Origin: Astropecten irregularis
Taxonomy: Eukaryota > Echinodermata > Asteroidea > Paxillosida > Astropectinidae
NCBI GenBank assembly: GCA_963971285.1
Contig: OZ020246.1
Span: forward strand, 23,844,494 to 23,908,493
Length of the DNA: 64,000 nucleotides
Reading direction: 5' to 3'
Numbering within the stretch: position 1 is the stretch's first letter; each line of letters opens with the position of its first letter. Of the stretch, positions 1 through 13,100 are shown in pieces. Both the position numbers and the translations under genes were made by a program. The notes below the pieces were generated by a model. That model was not told where the DNA came from and did not search any database. It was given only the letters and a program-made list of their open reading frames with translations.

Positions 1-145
1 TAAAACCTTTTGGCTTCGGTTCGGAAGTAGATTCCCAGGTTTGATAAGGAAAACAGAGCTTCAGCTTCAATGAAAAACCACAACCTATATTTTCAGCATA
101 TGGATGACAGAGCTGGAGCCTGAGCCTGAGCCGTTTCATAAAGCC
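1..145. repeat. Partial copy of the CAGGCTC-ended MITE family (R1)
   Basis: This copy is cut by the window edge. It shares its interior (a 'settle-and-tail' of CTGGTTTGAAAAGGAAAAC, AAAACCACAACCTATATTTTCAGC and ends rich in GAGCCTGAGCC) with copies near 5,545, 14,375, 25,365, 30,160 and 44,345. The two ends of full copies are inverted versions of each other (GGCTCAGGCTC versus GAGCCTGAGCC), as in a non-autonomous DNA transposon. No coding content is seen. Confidence 0.6.
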
Positions 146-362
146 CCCATGACTTCTAAATAAGTATGTGTGCATCTCTCTGTTCAAGGAGCAGATTGAC
201 TTCATTCTCATTTAGTGAATGGGGGAAATTCACTGATGTAACAGGGACACCGTCACAATTCATGCCCCAACTTGGTGGAATGACAATGGAGTAAATCATT
301 ACGTCATACGTTATTTCATATCTCTCCTTCATCTTCTTTATTTCTCATCCCACTTTGAAAAG

Positions 363-1103
363 AAATTGACGAGTGTGCATCGAACCCGTGCCAGCAAGGT
401 GGGACGTGTAGCGACTTTATTGCCTACTATACATGCGAATGTGTCTTTGGTTATACGGGACACAGTTGCCATCTTGGTAAGTCAGCATTCAATAGATTTC
501 ACATTTATTAAAGGTACAGTACAGGATTAGTAACATATCCAAACAGAAATGTTCAAAGATTTACGAATAACTTTCCTTGACATAGAACCTACTGTTAAAA
601 TGTTTCCGCCTGAAATGGTTTATTTATCCAGAAATTAGTAAAACAACAACCGAAAACAGTTTTGATCTCTTGTGCCTTTAACTAGCACGTGGCAAGGATT
701 CTTACTCTTTTAAATTGAAAGTGAACAAAGAAAAATTGACTGAAGATGGATTTGAATCAGCGACCTCAGGAATACCGTACCGGTACGGTACCATACTGTA
801 ACAGTATTCCGGAGGTCGCTGGTTCGAATCCCACTCCAGTCAATTTTTCTTCATTTTTCTTCACTTTTTCTTCACTTTTCAATTGACTTAAAATTCAGTC
901 AGTTTCCCTTGTGGTTATTTGATGATAACTTTGAGTATACCACCGTTTCTTCCAAATACTCACAATAGAGGATATCTACATGGTGTTTATTAAAAATTCA
1001 TCCCATAATATTTTTTCCTGGTCTTTTTCCCTCCTCCATTTTTTAGACTTGTCTCCGAACTATGACTACTCCAATGTGGAGATTCTTTATCCTGGACTTC
1101 TAG
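363..1103 (+). CDS. Receptor exons 1-2: calcium-binding EGF domain and linker
   Basis: Exon 363-476 is exactly one EGF domain, with six cysteines in the C-C-C-C-x-C-C order and the calcium-binding opening E-I-D-E-C. It starts and ends in phase 1, the classic symmetric EGF exon that can be shuffled. Exon 1047-1103 adds 19 residues (contains [14 protein letters not shown]), a tyrosine-rich linker to the first pentraxin/LamG module. The incoming phase 1 requires an exon upstream of the window, possibly further EGF domains; this is inference. Confidence 0.88.
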
Positions 1104-4100
1104 GTATGTATCAAGAAAAATGAATTATTTTATAAATCCCAATGCAAAATTTAATACCAGTAGTAGTAGGGGCATATCTAGCTTTCAGGAACCTGAGGGT
1201 TTGAAAATCGAAAAGTGCCATTTTGATTATATCAAGTCCTAAACTGAGTCGCAACCATAAAGAAGGTGGGCCTGAAAACTTATCGAGGGAGGTACAGTGG
1301 CTAGTATGAATTTGGACACAGACTCCAATTTTTGGTTTACAAAACAGAAGATTTTTTTGTTGAAATTTTTCTCAAATTATAGGGCATAAATTATAGCAAA
1401 CAGTCAAATCACAGGTGTGAAAAATGGTTTGAAAAATGCACCGGAATTAAAAATAACATTGGTCTGCGACTGGACCGGGAGGTTGCAACTCCCTCCCCCC
1501 GCCTCCCTAGATCTGCCACTGTATCATTAACTCAAAAGATGTACCTACCTCATATAAGGTAGAAATATGTCTTTGTTTCTTCTGAACATAACATGGTTTT
1601 GTTTTAATCATTAAAAGATGAACAATGAAAGTTGACTGCAGTAGGATTTGATACTATGACCTCCAGAATACTGTAGAAGCACTCTGCTATCTGAGCTTTG
1701 AGCTGTGACGTGACCTTCCGCTATGCATAGATGAATAACCGGGTTCTCTTGATCTATTGCACAGTCACTGATGAGGATCACGGCCTAGGAGCTGTTCAGA
1801 TCCACCCCTTCCATGCCCTGGCCACCAGCTACTGGCCTCTGAATGACCCCACCAACATCCAGATAGCCGGATCCAACAACTCAGCCGTCGTAGGCCGCGG
1901 CCAGACCGGTCTCTACCCTCTACTGGCCTCCTCGGACTCCTGGATCAACGTAGCCAACTTCACCAGCCACTGCCTGAGCCAGCCGGACTTCTGTACGGAT
2001 GGATTCTCCCTGGCTCTATGGCTGAAGCTCTACTCGGTAAACACTGGACCGGAGAGTGGTGTGATTCTCAGCACGGCATCGGTCCACAGCGGAAGACAAG
2101 TGGGAGTCTTGATCACGCTGAAGGCCGACAATCAACTGGAGTTCAGAGGTATAAAGATCTAGACATGCTATATGCCGTTGTTGCTTCGCTTTGGTATGGG
2201 CATAGTCTTGGTTCACGACGTTGTTATTACTCGAAAGTACGAACCGATTCCCCTCGCTGACCCGCACGCACGTAAATGTTCGTAGAGACCTTCCTAGCTC
2301 TATGCTATAACATCTTGTGAATCCTGTATTAAAAGGCCATGAGTTGCGCGCGCACCTCGTTATGTAGTGCGCTATATCATCTTCATCTGTTCATGGCACA
2401 TTATTGAATATGTATGATTACCTGCACTGGCCTGCATGCATGGACATGTACATGTATGTTAATTGAATTGGCTGTGCCTGACTTCAAAAGTGGTGAATTT
2501 TACAGGATTCCCAAGGCGTTGTTAGTGACAGGTATGTGTGTACGTGTGTGTGCATCACCTGTACGTACATATGTACGTGAGTGACGGTCATTGCGAGTAA
2601 TCGGTTCAAGTAACCACACCAACAACGTCGTGAACCAAGACTAGTATATGGACACTATGCCATGCTTGATTTGATGCTCAATACAATATCATGATGATTA
2701 TTAATAGAAATTTGCTGGCCATGCCTTTGTTTTTCTCTCCCAAGTTGCTGATGGCGTGAATAGAGCCTGGGTCCTCCAGGTCGCCCAGTCAAGGGTCATC
2801 TTCAACAACTGGTTCAACCTTGCCATGACGTGGCACCCAGACAGCGGCATCACCGTGTACACCAACGGAGAGAAGGTTACCAGTGTACAGCGGAGCAGGG
2901 AACCAGCCGGAGACACCAATTTGGAAAATACCTTTGCGATTGGTTCTCACTTCAACATCACGGTCACTCCTTATCCAATGATCGCCAGCGACATTGTCTA
3001 CTGGGAGTATCAGCTTCGTGAGTTGGAATCGAACCGCTTTCTGGGATTCACAAGTAAGGTTTGGATTAGAACCTCTGCGCACTATAAAGATTTGAGTGAG
3101 GTACCTTTCCAAAGGCACATACATGTCATTTGGATGGTGTACACAAGCCTGGAAATAAACGGAGGCCATGGCCTATGTTGCCCTGGTTCTTGGCCTTGGT
3201 GCCCCCTTCAAATGTTTCCATAGATGTTATGATTTTCCAATGGAAGTGCCCCTTGCAATGGAAAATTGGCCTTGCCCTCACCAAACCTTTTTTCCAGCCC
3301 TGTGTACATGTTGGTTGAGGCGACACCAGTGCTGTTTACAGCCGGGCAAGAAAAGATTCCCCTGTTTCCTTTTTTTAAGAAGCGCACTTTTTATTTTGTA
3401 ATTTTGTTGGTACCTTCTTAGCGCGCTCTAGTGGTGGTATAAGTATCTTGAATTGCAAGAACTTGTTGGAACATCGCAGTCCTTAACCGTCTTTGATCCT
3501 GCAGTGCATATTTTACCCGAAATATTATCTAAAACAAAATCTTCAGCTGGATGTATTGAGCTGAATGATTAGGAATTTTGGAGAAAAGAATTAATTGACT
3601 TCGTTTGAAAACCCTTTGTCCACAGGGAGGGAGCAGGCCGTCCTAAACTTTGCCGATCATTACTGGGGTACCGATGGCTATGCCCGGCGCGACTTGCTTA
3701 CTCTGTCGGCCTACATACCGCTATACAGCAGGAAGTACTTGGAGGTGACGAAGGCCGGGGAAGGCGAGGTGATTCTAGCGCCTAGCTGGGATGGCAAAGG
3801 AAACTCACTGATGGTGTATGGAGATGGAAATGAGTGGTTGCTTCTTGGTGAGTCCTTTTATATTTGAAAGCAGTGGCCTATACTCTACAAATTTGTGCTT
3901 CATTTAGGCCTCTTTCATGGTGCATTATCTTGTCACCTTCCTTGTATACCCGTAGGAAAAGATAACACCAATTCTAAAAAGAATACCAGGGTGCCAGACT
4001 ATTTTGAATCCAAGTCTCAGTTTGATTGCACTGATTCGAATGTAGGATGGATGCACCGTGATGAAGTCTGAGGACATGGCATTGACAAGGGATTCTCTCT

Positions 4101-7100
4101 TTGAGTGAACCTACTGGTAGGACTTGCCCGGTAGGGCGTCCATATGACACATGGTTGCGTCAGAGGGATCGTTATTTTGCTGAGATGGGGATGGGTCGCG
4201 TGGCTGCCTGGGGGATGGCCATCAGAAGTCCAAAGGAGTACCGCTCGAAGGTAGATGCGGCAACGTGCTGCCGCAATGCATGCTCCCACTGATTGATTGA
4301 TTGACTAGGTTGGGTCATGGAGTTAGGAACTTACTCCGTGGTAGGGTGTAGCCATTGTCATATTCGAAATGACAAATGAAACATCTTTCTCTGCTCATAG
4401 GTGACTATTCCGACCACTGCATCAGCGACGTGACCCGCTGCCGGTCCGGCCTATCTGCCTCCCTCTGGGTACGTCTCATCCAGGTCCAGGACAACGAGAC
4501 CCACTTCCTGATCTCCTCAGGGGAGCAGGTCCATCGGGGCTTCTCCATCTGGCAGCGGGACGTGGACAAGCTTGGGGCCGCGGTGACTGACGGCCGACTG
4601 AGATGGGTGGTTGAGATCGACCACAAACCATACATGAAGCATCAAGGTAAGATAGCTCATTGAAAGGTGAACAAAACAAAGACAAATTGACCAATGGAGC
4701 GGGATTCGAACCTGCGATGCCTGGAATACTGTCCCGGTGCTCTACCAACTGAGCTATCCATCCCTATGTTGGCGGTGTCCCAAATAGTCAATTATCTTTG
4801 TTCATTTGGCAGTCAGAAGCCATGAAACCATGCATATACCACCATATCCCAAGCATCATCAGCACAGCATTAGCAATGCAGCAACCTTAGAAACAGTACA
4901 TGGGGGATCACTCAAAGAGGATTCAACTTTTTAATCATAACCATCAAATAGCCACAAGGGAAACTGACTGAATCAATTTTAAGTCATTGAAAGGTGAGAA
5001 AAAACATCATTTGTCAGTTGACTTTTAGACGTTAGTCCCAAGATGAACACATATAATGCCAGCATTAAACTGGGTCAGTCATTACAAAAAAATGATAGGT
5101 GTGTCTAGCACCCTTGTTGGCCTCCAAGCTGTCAGTTTTGTGTCAGGGTGTTAGGATGTCTTGTGAACGGCAAATTGACCGGTTATATTATCTCGTCCAT
5201 TCATCAGCGACTGTCTTCAACATCCTCTCCGAAACCAACTACACTGAGGTCACGGGGCCCTGGATCAACCTGGGCATCAGCTGGACCAAGAAGGCCGGCC
5301 TGGCCTTCTTCCTCGGCGGCCGGCTGGTGGCCGTGGACCCCACCGGCTACCGCAAGTACCGCAACGTGGACAACCAGGCCAAGCTCATCCTGGGCCGGAG
5401 GAACGACTTCCTGGACAACGCGGCCAACTTCACCTTTGAGGAGTTGGCCATCTTGGAGAGGCCGCTGGAGACATTTGAGTATCGGGAGAACCTGGCTATG
5501 ATGGGTGAGTATGGGGACTGTGATTGCCGAATTTGTCATTTATAGGGCGTTCACGAAACAGAGGCTCAGGCTCAGGCTCCTGGCTCTGTCATCCATATGC
5601 TGGAAATATAAGTTGTGGTTTGTCTTTAAAGTTGAAGCTCTGTTTTCTGTTTCAAACAAGAGTTTCTACTTCCGTACTGCAGTCAAAAGCCTCTCTTTTG
5701 AATGTAATCACGAAATGGAGCCTGAGCCTTCATTTCGTAAACCCCATTGTTCAAATTGTTCAGTACTTGTCCAATTTTAATAGATGTCCGGGGCCCAAAT
5801 TTACAGCTCTGCTTACCTACCAGTAGGTTCTCTCGCAGAAGGACTCACCCGTTTGGACGTCCACATGATCGAACATGGCTTCGTCAGATAGATGGTAATT
5901 TTGGTTGAGATGGGTCGCGTGGCTGCCTGGGGGATGGCCATCAGAAGACTGAAGGAGTATCACTCGAAGGTAGATGCGGCAACTCGCTGCCGCGGCGCAT
6001 GCTCCCAATGATTGATTGATTGTCTTGTACCCTGCGTCAAGGAATCAGCATTGAACAAAAATTAATATTTTTGTTTTCCTTTCTGCAGACAACATTGAGT
6101 ATTCAGATGCCGTGTACTACTGGAATCCTATTGATTTGGTGTCCAACACCTTTGAGGTTCTGTCAAAGCACTCCTACAATGACACAGATGAACCTATACG
6201 AGCCACGCGTCTGTCTTTATGCCTGATGCTAACACGGTAGACTTGACTGGTAACGATGCATACATCATCCTTGGTGAGTACCTTAAATCTCATTAACCTC
6301 AAATCTTGACCTGTCTTGATTTTTTGCAAAAACGGGTTTTCTCTTCTCCTGTCCAAACTTTAGAAAAACTAACAATGTCATCAGTGTCCCAAATGAAAAA
6401 TTGGCTAAAAAATATCAAGATTAAAAGTAAAATTTTGAGTTAAAAAAAAAATTTTATTTAAAAATTTCATTTTTTTGACCAAAAAAGTTACAAATAAAAA
6501 AAGATTTTTATTCAGAAAATATATTTCCAAGGGAAAAGTTTTATTTTTTATTTTTTAAGAGGTGTATGTTTTCAAGAAGAAAGAGATTTTTAATACAGAA
6601 AATGTCATTTTGAGAGTGGCCATTTCTTAAGTGGAATGTATTCTTTGAGGATGGTGAAATAATGATTTTAAAGCGAAATATAGGTATTTAATGATCATAA
6701 ATATGTTCTATTCTTGTCAGATGACATCACAAATCATGCTAATTGGAAGGTTCCCAACTTTCTCAGATTTAGAAAAACGCAGTAAGCACATTCATTACTA
6801 GCAAAGAGGCTCTATATTTCTTTTTATGAGAATATTTTGGAAGACGGATCAGGTGTATCCAATATTTATTTCTTTTTTCCTTTGTTTCCTTAGGTGACTT
6901 CAGAAACAACTTTGTCAGCGACCCCGGATTGAGTCTAAGAGGCATAAGTGTTGCATTGTGGGTCAAAATGTCCATCGACAGTTCGGACAGTACGAGCGAA
7001 AAGTTCATCATCAGGTAAGTTGTTAATGAGGGAAAATGGATAGAAAAAAATTGTGTTGTCTTAATTGTGTGCAGGTTTTACAGGTGATTTCATACTTTTG

Positions 7101-10100
7101 GTTTTCGCCAAAGAAATGCAGATTAATGGGCAAAAATATCAAGGAGGCTACAGTAACAGTCATCTGTGAAATTCCCAGTCCCTTTTAGTGCCCACTTTTT
7201 GAGAAAACAGTGAAAAACAGCCACATTTTTAAAAAATCTTTTCACCGTTACTTTTGATCTTCCGAAGATCAAAGTTGTTTTTGGTTGGGGGTTTGTACTT
7301 TTCTGGATAAATACAGCATTTGAGGCAGACAAAATACGCGGGTTTACACTTCTAAAAGTGCGCATGCGTGATAGTGCCTCGTTTCGAAGTCGCGATCAAA
7401 ACTGCCGAAGTGTAAACCCGTGTATTGTCTTCGTCAACGAATGGGTTAACATTTCGAAAAGTGCGCATGCGTGGAAGTGCCTCGTTTTGAAGTTGCGATC
7501 AAAATCTAAGATGGCCGCCAAGGTGTAAACCCGTGTATGTAACGGTTTGTTCCTACCATCACCATCTTTAAACCTTGTAAGTTATAGGTAAATCTGTGAA
7601 GATTTCTGTTTCGGTATGTTACCAAAGAATGATACTAACTTTAATGAATGTTCCTTTTTCTTCATCTTCCAACAGCTCTGGGTCGCAAGCTGCAGCCACT
7701 GGGATCGCCATCTACACTTTGGAGGACAAGCTGACTTTCCTGATCAGCACAAACGAGACTACCTGGGAGACAATTTACCCAACCAGCGTAAGTTGCCATG
7801 GTTACCGGTTGGTTTCCAATAGAGCAGGCAGTTGAAAGGGCAGTTGAAAAAAAGGTGTCTTAATACCATGTTCAAATAAACACCAGGACTACTCAGTTAT
7901 AAATTTATTGGAAAGTGAACAAAGAAAAATGTACTGGAGCGGGATTCGAACCGGGGACCTCCTGAATCCCGGTTCAAATCCCGCTCCAGTCAATTTTTTT
8001 TTGTTCACTTTTCAATGACGTTAAAATTCAGTCAGTTCCCCTGTTATTTGACAGTTATAAATTCATTAATTTCCATGAAAAAGATTCATTGCATTTTGCC
8101 AATGGTACTCGAAAAAGCAGTAAGACTGAGAAACGGTGTAAATTTTTCTTATGTTTATGATTATGAAGATACTTAACCCTAACCCTCTGCACCTACCACA
8201 CAAGTCACGAGCTGCTTTAATACCACACATGACCACAGTCTCCACAGGGGGACTGGATCATAAACCATGTAATACCACACAAACCACGGTGGTGTATTGT
8301 GGTATTCAGGATGGTAAACTGTGGTATGGAGGTGGGTTAGGGTTGAGTGTGAAAAACTGATATGCCTCCCTGAATTACAAATGTTCACATGTAACTTTAT
8401 CAGTAGCCGTGTAAATATGTTATTTAGGTGATTTTTTTTCTGATAAATACTGATCAATCTTCATACGTTGTTCCAATTTTGACCCCCTCAGGTGATTCCG
8501 CAGGACGTCTGGACCAACGTGGCCTTCACATGGCACCTCATCGAACCGTTCACGGTCTACATCAACGGTCGAGCGGTCAGTCCGGCCTCGGCAGTGACCA
8601 CTGTCACCAGCATCAACCAGACCAGTCCCCTGCTAGCCCTAGCAAGGAGGAACGATCAATGGGATGGCTTTGCGGACTACCAGATTCACTCCCTGGTCAT
8701 CTGGGACCGGTATATCTACCCTAAGAATGTCCACAGGCTTCTTGGAGTATCAGGTGAGATACGATTCTCCTCTCTTGTCGGATTTTGTAGGTAGTATCTA
8801 AAAACTGACTGGATTGATTTTAAGTCATCGAAAATTAGACTGGAGGCGGGATTCAAACCAGCTACGGGTGCTCTACCAACTGAGCCATCCAGCCCTACAA
8901 GGGAAACTGACTGCATTGACTCTATAAAGTCATTGACAAGTGAACGAAGAAAATTTGACTGGAGTGGGATTCGAACCGGTGACCTCCTGAATACTGTACT
9001 GGCATTTTACAAACTATAAATTAGTCAATAGTCAATTATCTTGTTCATGTGGCATTCATCATTTGATGGATGTATTTATTGAACAAAATTATTGATTAGA
9101 AAAGGTTCCACATAACAGCAAACAGTGTTCAAAAGAACCTGTCTGGCTTAACCTTGTCACCAGCTTTGGCCATCAGCTGGTTGTGGGCATATCTCAAGGA
9201 CCAAACAGCTGCTTGCCATGCAGGGGGTGCTCAACGAGCCTGCTGTGCCTAAACCTTTGATCCCATGCTAGTTGTCAAGAGCACTTTTGACAACGGGTCG
9301 TTCAATAGTTGTGCTTATGCCCTCTTGTGTCTATTCATCTCTTGTGTCTGTTCATTGCCATCGTAAGTGTCATGTTAAGTCCTGACGCCGTATCAATAAA
9401 CCTGCTTAATCTTCATTTCTTGCTTCCCTAACCTCTTTTCTTCTATACCCTCTACCATCTCTCAGACGCAGAGAGGTACTACCTCCACCAGGCCGACTAC
9501 TACTGGACCATGGACCCTCCTCTCACCATCCTAAACGCCTTCTCCAAGACCTCCACCAAGGGCATCAGCTACAAGGATGACAGGCACCGCTTCGCTCGCA
9601 GTCTCCACACAGATGGCAAGAGAGGCTGGGCCAAGCTGGGGAACCTGGGCAGCACCTGCCTGGCTGACCCCTCCACCTGCGCCAACGGTTTCGCCTTGGC
9701 ATTGTGGATTAAGATGAGCGACCTTCCTGCTAGGAGGGTGCGATGTCTGTTCACTAGTGGAGCAGATTTGCCCAGTAAGTAGCACCAGATGCCTCTGTCG
9801 TCACACTCAAGGAGCTCCATTAGATTTTAGTCTTATCGTTGAAATAATTATTCTTGTATATTAAAAGCAGTGCTGGTTTAAAATTGGTGACCAGTCATTC
9901 CACTTAAAAACATCAGGTCGCTTCATATTTGGTTTTTGGTTTTTGCCAACGAAATGCAGATTCATGGGCAAAAATATCAAGGAAGATACAGTAGCAGTCG
10001 ATCATCTGTGAAAATTTCAGTCCCAAACAGTGCCCACTTTTTGAGAAAACAGTGAAAAACACTGAAGTTATTTTTTTCAAATGTATTCACATGAATACCT

Positions 10101-13100
10101 TTTTTTTTTACCTTTGGTTAAATCTGTGAAAATTTTCATTTTGGTATGCTACCGAAGTATGATAGTACGTTCCAGAAAAAAATATTTTGATATGTTAATT
10201 TGTTTGTAGTATTTGTTACTTTATCATGTATTAAACTTGTTTTGGTCTGGCATGAATTGTTTGTGCATTAATTTGATTAATTCATACAAAATATTCTGAT
10301 GCATTGCAATTCATACTCTGTGATTGATGCTTTTCATGTACATTGTTCATTCCATGATTTCCACTCGTCATCCATTTCAGATGAACGAGGCATCGTCTTC
10401 AGCCAGACTCCCGACCAGCTGGAGTTCCTGGTCAGTGATGGCAATGGAGTCTGGCTCCTGACTATCAGCGAGGACTTGTACACCTTCAATGAATGGCAGT
10501 ATCTGGCCATGGTCTGGGCACCAGACGTAGGCTTGTCTATCTACCTCAATGGCAAAGTTCTTAAGTCACAGGTAAGAGGGTTCTTCGGCATCTCACCAAG
10601 GGCCAATAGGGGTCATAGAACAGGGGCCAATTTCATAAAACTATTAACCACAAAAATTTGCTAAGCATGACATTTCTGTCTTAATAAAAACAGGGTTAAC
10701 AACCAAATTTTCAGGTGTTGTGTATCACTTGTGATTGTTCTTTGGCTGTTGTTCAATGGCCATGAATATCAAATGGCTTTTTCAATGGTGGTTTGTTTTA
10801 TTGGGCAAATTTTTGTGCTTAACAGTTTTATGAAATTGGCCCCTACTTACACCAAAATTTGCTTAAGCACCAAAAACCTTGGTAAATAAAATCAGTATGC
10901 CAGCCAAAACTCCTTGTGAATGTTATGCTCAGCAAACAATGGTCGAATACAAGTCAAAAGCATTTAACATGGCATGAACATTAATTTGTTTGTTTGTTTG
11001 CTTCTTAAGGAGTGTAATCAGTGAATTCTGTATGTGCATGGTTTCATGGCTTTCAACTGGCAAACGAACAAAGATAGCTGACTATAAGGGACACCACCAA
11101 CGTAGGGCTGGATATAGATCAGTTGGTAGGGCACTGGTACGGTATTCCAGAGGTCGCAGGTTCGAATCCTTCTCCAGTCAGTTCAGTAAATTCTGTCACG
11201 TTTTCTTCCTTTCTTCCGAAGACCAAAAGCATAGGCAGTCGACGGACATCTGTTCAGCATACCGACCTCACGTTGGGCAAATGCTCAGACAACACCAACT
11301 ACGCAGAAGCGTACTACGATGACATCATTGTGATACTGCCCTCAAGTGGCCAGTCCTTGCCAACTGCAGAAGACCTGCATGGGGACCCAAGTGAGTAGTG
11401 GTACATGGCACATCTATTGAATTCTGGGCAAGGCAATTCACTGAGGCGATTGCCTTGGTGCCCCTGGTAATAGCCGTAATGCCCTGGTCATTGCCTTGAT
11501 GCCCCATGCCATTGCCTTGGCCTTTGCCTCTGATTTTCATATCTTAACTTTCCTTGATTATACAGTGGAACGCTACTATAACGAACATGGCAGGATGCAC
11601 AGATATTGACCTTTATAGTGGTAATTCATTATAGTGATTTAAAGAACCAAAACGGTATAGTGGTGTTTGTTATTGTGGCTTTCCACTTTAATACTAAGTA
11701 TAATGTGCCTCTTCAAATTCAAACCCTGCAGATGTGAAAGTGGAAAATACCGAATACCGAAAAACCGGAATAAATTGCTAAATTGAATGAGGTGATTTGT
11801 GTTAAAAACTTGGACATCAACAATTTGTCACAAAAATAGGTTTTGTTGGCCCCCCCAAAAAAAACCCGTATAAACCACTACACCAATTAATCCTTTAACA
11901 AACACCACAATACACATATTGATATTATTGGAATTAAGCTACTTTACTTATTGTGAATAATCCAATCTATTCTTCCTTTCTCGTATCAGTTTGTCACGGC
12001 TTCTTATCCTCCGATCTGTACTTCAACCTGACCTCTGCAACCAGTGGGGTCACCTTGACCAATACCGAGCCATCAGTCCGTGGGGAGGAAGATGGTAGTG
12101 ACAGGGCTGTCTCCACCCATGCTGATAATGCTTACGTAGATATCGGTGAGTTTCAATTTCACTGTGTGTTTATCATTTTTCCACTGGGATAAGACACTAA
12201 AGAGTAATTCTTAAAGGCTGCGTACAGGATTTGGAAAGGCAGGGCCTCCAAAAAATAAATCACTGAGTTTGAGACAGAAAATGGACTCAACAGTTCATAA
12301 ACAGTGCAACCATGGGAAATCTTGGTTCATCACATGCTAGGTCTTTCAAGGAAATCAAGATTTAGTGTCTTTTAAAAAGATGGTTCATCCGAATGATTTA
12401 GTAGCATTTCGGAAGCGTGGTGTAACCGTGAAGGATTCGGAGGGGGGCAAGATTATTTCGGCCGTATTTCCGCTATCCAGATGAACAAAGCGTAAAAAGG
12501 TTCATGAAACAACGTCTGTAAGGAAGTTTAAGGCCTTCACTTCTGTTTAAGTACCAAATTCTTTTTCTTTGTGCATTGTGTTTTAGTCTGCTAATTTCTT
12601 GACGTCTTTCATTTTCGACTAAACTGACGCCATGTTCCTTTTGGCCTTGACTTGCCTATCAGGTGATTACAGTGGTCAGTGCTTGAGCCGGCCAACCCTA
12701 TGTCCACTGGGAGTGACCCTGTCTGTAATGGTCAAGGTGGACGATATGGACAATCTGCTGAACCCTGTAACCAATCCAGATGGCGTTGGATACATCTTAA
12801 GGTAAAAGATCTGGAGCTAGCATTGAATCAGTTTTATCATATGAAAATATCCTGTGTAGATTTAAACACTGTAGGCAACTTGTCTCAACGGCAGTCAAAC
12901 ACACAAAACACTTGACTTGTTGTTTAAAAGCATAATACAGGATTTTTAAAGGTGACAGAACAGCTGCATAGTTTGATTAGTCATGAAATGAAAACAAATT
13001 TGTAAAATTTTCAGCTCATATCATCAGCGGAAACTATAGAAAACAGTGACAAACGCTCACGGTATTTTCATATCTATTGACAAGAGTTTTGATCTCACCC

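Noticed and set aside
4683..4770. Functional tRNA gene on the minus strand
   Set aside because: Although the A and B boxes are good, the same sequence with the same flanks recurs at six or more places, so it is the head of the S1 SINE.
6209..6240. A tiny intron that would repair the exon 8 frameshift
   Set aside because: The only possible GT-AG pair would give an intron of about 32 nt, too short to be spliced normally. A missing base is simpler.
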